Source: Candidatus Izemoplasmatales bacterium
GTDB taxonomy: Bacteria > Bacillota_I > Bacilli_A > Izemoplasmatales > Hujiaoplasmataceae
Assembly (NCBI GenBank): GCA_041649275.1
Contig: JBAZNL010000026.1
Span: 1 to 13,246 of the forward strand
DNA: 13,246 bases
Direction of reading: 5' to 3'
Shown: positions 8,886 to 13,246 of the stretch, piece by piece
Numbering within the stretch: the first letter of the stretch is position 1
Layout of the letters: every line of letters begins with the position of its first letter
The notes under the pieces: model-generated
The model's database searches: none
What the model was told of the DNA's origin: nothing
The model's input: the letters and a program-made list of their open reading frames with translations, nothing else
Program-made: the position numbers and the translations under genes

Positions 8886-8929
8886 AAAAGCGCCGACGCC
8901 CGGTTGACCGGATGTCGGCGCTTGTTTTC
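8886..8929. terminator. Bidirectional terminator between rnjB and serS
   Basis: Stem AAGCGCCGAC / GTCGGCGCTT (8888-8897 with 8914-8923), with inner CCGG/CCGG around a TTGA loop. Plus strand continues TTGTTTTCT; minus strand continues TTTTG. It serves the two convergent genes and slightly overlaps the serS stop codon. Confidence 0.85.
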
Positions 8930-10215
8930 TACTTTCTGGTTTTCGGCATCAGGACCGTGATCCCGCCCATGAAGGGGACGAGCACGTCCGGAACCCGGAC
9001 CGATCCATCCGCCTGCTGATACTGCTCGACGATCGCCGGGAAGATGCGCGAGGTCGCGAGCCCGGAGGCGTTCAGGGTATGGCAGAAACGGGTCTTGCCG
9101 GTCTTTTGATCACGGTAGCGGATCTTTCCGCGGCGGGCCTGGTAATCGCGCGCGTTGGACGCGGACGACACTTCCTTGTAGATTCCCATCGACGGGATCC
9201 AGACCTCGATGTCGTAGGTGCGCGCCATCGAGTGGCTGCAGTCGCCGGCGGCGAGCTTCGACGTCTGAAAATGGAGCCCGAGTTTTTTGACGAGGCTCTC
9301 GGCCTTCCCGACCATCTCCGCGAAGGCGGCGTCGGAGTTCTCCTCGGTCGTGTACTGCACGAGCTCGACCTTGTTGAACTGGTAGCCGCGGATCATCCCG
9401 CGCTCCTCCGTGCGGTAGGAACCCGCCTCCTGGCGGTAGCACGGGGTGTATGCGAAATACTTCCGCGGAAGATCGTCCGCGGCGAGGATCTCGTCACGGT
9501 GGAGGTTGACGAGCGCGGTCTCCGCCGTCGGCAGCATGAACTTCTCGGGATCGCTGCCCTTGAGCCAGAAGACGTCGTTCTTGAACTTCGGGAACTGGCC
9601 GGCGGTATAGCCGCTCTCCTCGTTCAACAGGTGCGGCGGCAGGATCATCGTGTAGCCGTCGGCGAGATGTTCGGAGACGAAGAAGTTGAGGAGCGCCCAT
9701 TCGAGCCGCGCGCCGAGGTCGGTGTAGATCCACGTGCCGGAGCCGGAGATCTTGGCGCCGCGGGCGTAGTCGACGAGACCGATCGACTCGCACAGTTCGA
9801 CATGGTTCCTGACGGGGAAGGAAAACGCCGGCTTCTCGCCGTAGGTGCGGATCGGCATGTTGTTTTCCTTTCCGCCGGGAAGCAGGTCCTCGTCGGGGGT
9901 GTTGGGCAGGGCGGCGGCGAAGGCGTCGATCGTCGCCTGCAGGTCCTTCAGTTCGGCTTCGGCCGCGGCGTTCTGGGCGGAGAGTTCCTTGACGCGGGCG
10001 AAGATCGCCTGGACGTCGCCGCCCTGCTTCTTGACGGCGGGGACGGAGGCGGAAAGGCGGTTCTGTTCGGCCTTGACGGATTCGATCGAGACCAGAAGGG
10101 TGCTGCGGCGTTCGAGATCCGCAAGCAGCGGGGCGAAATCGGCGTCCCAGCCCTTGCGGGCAAGCAGTTCCCTGATCTTCTCGGGGCTTTCCTTGATGCG
10201 GTTCAGATCGAGCAT
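8929..10215 (-). CDS. serS: Seryl-tRNA synthetase
   Basis: Class II aminoacyl-tRNA synthetase that charges tRNA-Ser (and tRNA-Sec if present) in the cytosol. The 428-residue length is standard. Residues about 25-105 form the antiparallel coiled-coil arm that holds the long variable arm of tRNA-Ser. The catalytic core shows TAE (230-232, serine binding), motif 2 YRQEAGSYRTEERGMIRGYQF (260-280; Arg261 and Glu263 for ATP), and motif 3 NASGLATSR with Arg390, followed by the family's QQADGSVRVPDVLVPFMGG. ATG at 10215 is preceded by AAGGAGGAA with seven-base spacing from AGGAGG. Expression is controlled by a serine T-box leader and a near-consensus promoter upstream. The stop is TAG, within the shared terminator region. 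No missing key residue is seen. Confidence 0.97.
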   Translation of the reverse strand: MLDLNRIKESPEKIRELLARKGWDADFAPLLADLERRSTLLVSIESVKAEQNRLSASVPAVKKQGGDVQAIFARVKELSAQNAAAEAELKDLQATIDAFAAALPNTPDEDLLPGGKENNMPIRTYGEKPAFSFPVRNHVELCESIGLVDYARGAKISGSGTWIYTDLGARLEWALLNFFVSEHLADGYTMILPPHLLNEESGYTAGQFPKFKNDVFWLKGSDPEKFMLPTAETALVNLHRDEILAADDLPRKYFAYTPCYRQEAGSYRTEERGMIRGYQFNKVELVQYTTEENSDAAFAEMVGKAESLVKKLGLHFQTSKLAAGDCSHSMARTYDIEVWIPSMGIYKEVSSASNARDYQARRGKIRYRDQKTGKTRFCHTLNASGLATSRIFPAIVEQYQQADGSVRVPDVLVPFMGGITVLMPKTRK

Positions 10216-10229
10216 GACGATTCCTCCTT

Positions 10230-10441
10230 GGAATAGAAACGTCCCTTACCATGGGGTAAAGGACGATGTGATCGCGGTGCCACCTTCATTCCGGGGAAGT
10301 CCCCGGCGCTTGGGTCCGATAACGCGGACGGCGGACGTTTTGACGTCGCTCGGGAGATGGATCGGAACCGTCGCGCGCCGGCTCGCATCGACCGCCGGCT
10401 TTCTGAAGCGTCTTTAGATTCCCAGTTCTCCGTCTTCGTTT
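10230..10441 (-). promoter_or_regulatory. Serine-specific T-box riboswitch leader of serS
   Basis: The leader RNA senses uncharged tRNA-Ser and then allows read-through into serS. The conserved T-box core GAAGGTGGCACCGCG lies at 10287-10273. Its UGGC bulge (10282-10279) would pair with the GCCA end of tRNA-Ser, whose discriminator base is G, so specificity fits. Stem I can be drawn: GGAGA/TCTCC as base, GGAATC/GGTTCC above it, with a loop holding GATCCA; the serine codon UCC (10361-10359) followed by A is the likely specifier. A perfect stem III-like hairpin (CCGGGG/CCCCGG) sits at 10306-10291. The terminator hairpin follows at 10265-10240. I did not find a textbook AGUA S-turn opposite the specifier, so stem I pairing is the less certain part. 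Confidence 0.9.
10231..10265 (-). terminator. Attenuator (terminator) hairpin of the serS T-box
   Basis: On the minus strand CGTCCTTTACC (10265-10255) pairs with GGTAAGGGACG (10250-10240) over eleven positions with one wobble, loop CCAT, followed by TTTCTATTC. Its 5' half overlaps the sequence needed for the antiterminator, the switch expected of a T-box. Confidence 0.85.
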
Positions 10442-10447
10442 GGTATC

Positions 10448-10476
10448 ATTATACGTGCGCGCGGCGTTCTTGTCAA
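10448..10476 (-). promoter_or_regulatory. Consensus sigma-A promoter of serS
   Basis: On the minus strand a perfect TTGACA (10476-10471), exactly 17 bases, and a perfect TATAAT (10453-10448). The transcript should start near 10441, giving a leader of about 226 bases, which the T-box fills. Confidence 0.92.
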
Positions 10477-10497
10477 GCGACGCCGGCGAATCGCAGG

Positions 10498-12012
10498 TCA
10501 GAGGATGACGTTCTCGCGGACGCGTTCGTGACCGGTGACGGTTTCGATCAGGTTTGCGAGCTGGTCGGCCGCGGCGATGTGGGTTCCGGCCTGCGGATGG
10601 TAGTCCGATCCGAACGGATACGACGTCCCGGCGGCGACCATCTCGAGCTCGTGGACGCGGCCGCCCAGGACCGCGTTCGCCTGCGCGACGACCGCGCGGC
10701 AGCTTGCGCCGATCCGCCAGGAATCGGCCATGATGCCGTAGCCGACGATGATCGGGACGTTCGGGTAGACGTCGTTCAGATGCACGAGGAAGGCGACGTA
10801 ATCGGCGACGAAGCGGTCTCGGAGGGCCGTCTTGTCGGCGTCGGTCATGGTATCGTAATAGGGGGCGTTGAAGTCGTTCGTGCCGAGGGTGATGACGACC
10901 ACGTCCGGCACGAAGTCGGTCGTGTCGTAGCGGCCCCAGTCGGTGCGGACCTTGTTCGTGCCGTCGATCGCGAGATAGTCGAAGGCGTTCGCCATGTTCT
11001 CGACCTCGTCGATCGCGCCGCCGGGCGTGTTCCAGCCGCGCGAGACGCCCCAGCCGCTCGAGGCGACGATCGAGAAGGCGGCGTCGTGGATGTAGGCGGA
11101 GAGGTAGGCGAAGTCGAGGAGACCGTCGGAATTCGAGGTGGTCTTCGCTGTGCCGACGGAAGTCGCGAGATTGCCGTAGCCGGTCATCGACGAGTCGCCG
11201 ATGTAGAGGATCTTGAAGTCCTTCGTCTCGTCGGGGGATGCGAAGCGGCCGTCGGTGGAGATGCTCTTGAGGGCGATGTCGCCTTCGAGCGCCTCGCTCC
11301 GCTTGAGCACCTTGACGGTATGGTATCCTTCCGTCAGCCCCGAGACGAGCGTGACGGTCTGGGTCGCCGAACTCAACCGCACGACGCTGCCGGCGTACGG
11401 GTTCTCCTCGCCGTCGACGAAGATGACGAGATGGGGACGTTTCGACAGGATGTCGGTATTCTGGGCGGTGAACACGGCGGTCACGCCGGTGCCGTAGAAC
11501 CCGACCTCGAAGCCGCTCGCGGTATAGAACATGGCATGGGTCTTGGAAAGATCGTCGTAGCGCGTGCGGCCGATCCAGGTGATGTAGCGGAAATCGTTCA
11601 TGGCGTCCTCCGATAACAGGCTGATGGCGTTGATGTCGACGAGTTCGGCGACCACCGGGTCGCTGTATTCGGAGGCCGAGTAGCCCGATGAGGCGGCGAC
11701 GCGGATCCGGAAGGTGTAGGTGCCGTAGTCGAGGATCAGGGACAAATCGAAACCCGACGCGACGAGGTACTGGCGGACGACGCCGTCCGCATCCTCGACG
11801 GACAGCTGATACTGGCTCGCGTTCTCGACGGCGTCGAAGGCGACGACGTTGTCGGTGACCGAAAGCCCGGTCGGGGTCGGATACGGCGGATGCGTGACGG
11901 TGGTCGTGACCGACGTCGAAGATGCGGTCAGGGCGGTCGTCGTGGTCGCGTCGCATGCGGCGACGGCGAGGAAAAGCAGAATCAGGGCAAGGCTCAGAAA
12001 GAACTTCTTCAT
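10498..12012 (-). CDS. Secreted lipoprotein with FN3-like and CE2-like SGNH esterase domains
   Basis: A 504-residue exported protein. Residues 1-20 are a lipoprotein signal peptide: KK, a long hydrophobic stretch, then AVAAC with the acylated Cys20. Residues 21-48 are a Thr/Ser/Pro-rich linker. Residues about 48-125 read as a fibronectin III-like sandwich (PTGLSVTDNVVAFDAVENASQYQLSV is cut here as PTGLSV...YQLSV). Residues about 140-250 (ITWIGRT...FEVGFYGTGVTAVFTA) match the jelly-roll N-domain of carbohydrate esterase family 2. Residues 266-495 are the SGNH domain: GDSSMTGYG (Ser274), SSGWGVS, LGTND (377-380), and SDYHPQAGTH with His472. CE2 enzymes remove acetyl groups from xylan and other polysaccharides and often use a Ser-His dyad; the substrate here is inferred only from that. 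ATG at 12012 has GGAGGG seven bases upstream; the in-frame extension to 12045 lacks such a site and would bury the signal peptide. Confidence 0.85.
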   Translation of the reverse strand: MKKFFLSLALILLFLAVAACDATTTTALTASSTSVTTTVTHPPYPTPTGLSVTDNVVAFDAVENASQYQLSVEDADGVVRQYLVASGFDLSLILDYGTYTFRIRVAASSGYSASEYSDPVVAELVDINAISLLSEDAMNDFRYITWIGRTRYDDLSKTHAMFYTASGFEVGFYGTGVTAVFTAQNTDILSKRPHLVIFVDGEENPYAGSVVRLSSATQTVTLVSGLTEGYHTVKVLKRSEALEGDIALKSISTDGRFASPDETKDFKILYIGDSSMTGYGNLATSVGTAKTTSNSDGLLDFAYLSAYIHDAAFSIVASSGWGVSRGWNTPGGAIDEVENMANAFDYLAIDGTNKVRTDWGRYDTTDFVPDVVVITLGTNDFNAPYYDTMTDADKTALRDRFVADYVAFLVHLNDVYPNVPIIVGYGIMADSWRIGASCRAVVAQANAVLGGRVHELEMVAAGTSYPFGSDYHPQAGTHIAAADQLANLIETVTGHERVRENVIL

Positions 12013-12046
12013 CGTGAATCCCTCCGGCGGAACGTCTTCAGGCAAA

Positions 12047-12068
12047 GCGCCCGGGCGTGGCCGGGCGC
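12047..12068 (-). promoter_or_regulatory. GC-rich hairpin in the lipoprotein leader
   Basis: Perfect eight-pair stem GCGCCCGG / CCGGGCGC with a six-base loop, followed on the minus strand by only TTTGCC. It may be a weak terminator for rarA read-through or an mRNA-stabilising structure in the lipoprotein 5' leader; the short T run argues against strong termination. Confidence 0.45.
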
Positions 12069-12103
12069 GCGTTTCACATTGGTTCGCTAGATATACTGTA
12101 TAT

Positions 12104-12133
12104 ATTATATTATATAGATATTATCTGTCGCAA
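12104..12133 (-). promoter_or_regulatory. Promoter of the lipoprotein gene in an AT-rich island
   Basis: On the minus strand TTGCGA (12133-12128, 4 of 6), 18-base spacer, TATAAT (12109-12104). A second TATAAT overlaps at 12114-12109. The region 12088-12126 is nearly pure A/T in a GC-rich setting. The leader would be about 85 bases. Confidence 0.6.
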
Positions 12134-12145
12134 GATGTTTCGACG

Positions 12146-13246
12146 TCATTCGGAACGTTTTCCGCGGATGAGCCTGAGATTGGCCGCGTGCTGTTCGGCG
12201 AAGGCGGCTTCCATCTTCGTGTGCGTCTGCGGCTTGTAGTAGACGGCGTCCTTGAGCGCGTCGGGAAGATACTGCTGGGGGGCGACGTGGCCGGGGAAGT
12301 CATGGGCGTACCGATACTTTTTCTTGTCGTCGTAGGTCGGATTGTTCACGAGGTGGGACGGGACCTTCGGGGTCTTACCGCTCTTCACGTCGTCGAGGGC
12401 AGCGTTGACGGCGAGATGGGCGGCGTTCGACTTCGGCGAGATGCACATCTCGATCGTGATCGCCCCGAGGGCGTTCACCGCTTCCGGGAAGCCGATGTGT
12501 CGGGCGATGTCGCAGGCGGCGGCGACATGCGATCCCATCGCCGGGTTGGCGAGTCCGATGTCCTCGTAGACGATCGCGCTGATGCGGCGCAGGAGGCTTT
12601 CGAGGTCTTCGGCGACGATCAGACGCGAAAGGTAGTGGAGGGCGGCGTCGACGTCGGAACCGCGCACCGACTTGTGATAGGCGGAAAGGATGTCGTAGTA
12701 GTCGTCGCCGTTCTTGTCGACGGAGACGGAAGGTTTCCCGACGACGGCGACGGCGAACGCGGCGTCCACCGCCTGACCGGGTTCGGCCTGGATCGCGATC
12801 ATCTCGAGCATGTTCACGGCGGTGCGGATCTCGCCGTTGGCCGCGGTCGCGAGGTAGTCGTAGGCGTCCTTCCCGATCGTCAGTTCCTTTTCATAGAAGG
12901 AAAGGTCGATCTTCTCGAGATAGACGCGGATTTCCGCGGAAGAAAGCCGTTCCAGGCGGAAGATGGTGGCGCGGCTGCGGATCGCGGGATTGCAGGCGAT
13001 GTAGGGGTTCTCGGTGGTGAGGCCGAGCATCACGACCCGACCCGACTCCACGAACGGCAGAAGGTAGTCCTGAATGTCGCGGTTCATGCGGTGAATCTCG
13101 TCGATCACGAGCAGGATCGACCCGTAGAGCTTCGTCGTCTCGACGATCTCCTTGAGCGTCGCCTTGGTGTCGGTCGAGGCGTTGAACTTGTAGTTGTTCA
13201 GCGGGAAATGCTCGGCGACGAGCATCGCAATCGTCGTCTTGCCGGT
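12146..13246 (-). CDS. rarA: Replication-associated recombination protein RarA (MgsA), 5' end cut by window
   Basis: AAA+ ATPase related to clamp loaders that acts at stalled replication forks, close to SSB and the replisome. The reading frame runs off the window edge: the first visible residues TGKTTIA are the end of Walker A, so about 55-60 N-terminal residues are missing and 366 are visible. Walker B is LLVIDEIHRMN, the sensor 1 region is GLTTENP, and IRSRATIFRLERLS carries the arginine-finger region. The C-terminal MgsA/tetramerisation part is diagnostic: VYEDIGLANP, GFPEAVNALGAITIEMCISPKSN, KVPSHLVNNPTY and the final YRYAHDFPGHVAPQQYLPD. The stop is TGA. No strong terminator follows; the promoter of the lipoprotein gene begins right after the stop codon, so some read-through is possible. 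Confidence 0.96.
   Translation of the reverse strand, partial: TGKTTIAMLVAEHFPLNNYKFNASTDTKATLKEIVETTKLYGSILLVIDEIHRMNRDIQDYLLPFVESGRVVMLGLTTENPYIACNPAIRSRATIFRLERLSSAEIRVYLEKIDLSFYEKELTIGKDAYDYLATAANGEIRTAVNMLEMIAIQAEPGQAVDAAFAVAVVGKPSVSVDKNGDDYYDILSAYHKSVRGSDVDAALHYLSRLIVAEDLESLLRRISAIVYEDIGLANPAMGSHVAAACDIARHIGFPEAVNALGAITIEMCISPKSNAAHLAVNAALDDVKSGKTPKVPSHLVNNPTYDDKKKYRYAHDFPGHVAPQQYLPDALKDAVYYKPQTHTKMEAAFAEQHAANLRLIRGKRSE

Noticed and set aside
7103..8887. Open frame of 594 codons on the minus strand, antisense to the RNase J gene
   Set aside because: It is a mirror of G/C-rich third positions on the coding strand. The translation is low-complexity (Asp, Val, Arg, Leu, Glu, Gly) and resembles no family; similar antisense frames lie opposite the HAD, SGNH, serS and lipoprotein genes.

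Overview
This window is chromosomal DNA from a GC-rich (roughly 60% by eye) bacterium whose gene set points to the Bacillota/Mycoplasmatota side of the tree. It carries a RecU-type Holliday junction resolvase, an RNase J paralogue of the J2 kind, a serine T-box leader in front of serS, RarA, Shine-Dalgarno-led genes and sigma-A-like promoters (TTGACA-17-TATAAT in one case), and a lipobox lipoprotein. TGA is used as a true stop at six gene ends and Trp is encoded by TGG, so the genetic code is the standard one and not the Mycoplasma code. A high-GC member of the Bacilli or an Izemoplasma-like lineage would fit, but species cannot be read from this sequence. I see no phage, IS element, CRISPR array, tRNA or rRNA.

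Layout: (1) positions 1-3443, plus strand: the 3' part of htpG (Hsp90) with its terminator, then a YtcJ-type metal-dependent amidohydrolase with its own promoter and terminator. (2) positions 3461-7016, minus strand: a fusion of a FUSC/ArAE-type membrane domain to a HAD phosphatase-like domain that has lost catalytic residues; an SGNH hydrolase; and recU. Each has its own terminator and a plausible promoter. (3) positions 7097-8929, plus strand: rnjB-like RNase J, divergent from recU, with a palindrome inside its promoter spacer. A bidirectional terminator separates it from serS. (4) positions 8929-13246, minus strand: serS with a T-box leader (specifier UCC, antiterminator bulge UGGC), a secreted lipoprotein with a fibronectin III-like and a CE2-like esterase domain, and the 3' part of rarA.

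The genes do not form one pathway. They are mostly single-gene transcription units: housekeeping functions (protein folding, RNA decay, recombination and fork repair, tRNA charging) mixed with three hydrolases of unknown substrate. The points most worth a second look are two proteins that keep a family fold but lose catalytic residues (the membrane-tethered HAD domain and the RNase J paralogue), the palindromic array in the rnjB promoter, and the tri-partite CE2-like lipoprotein.
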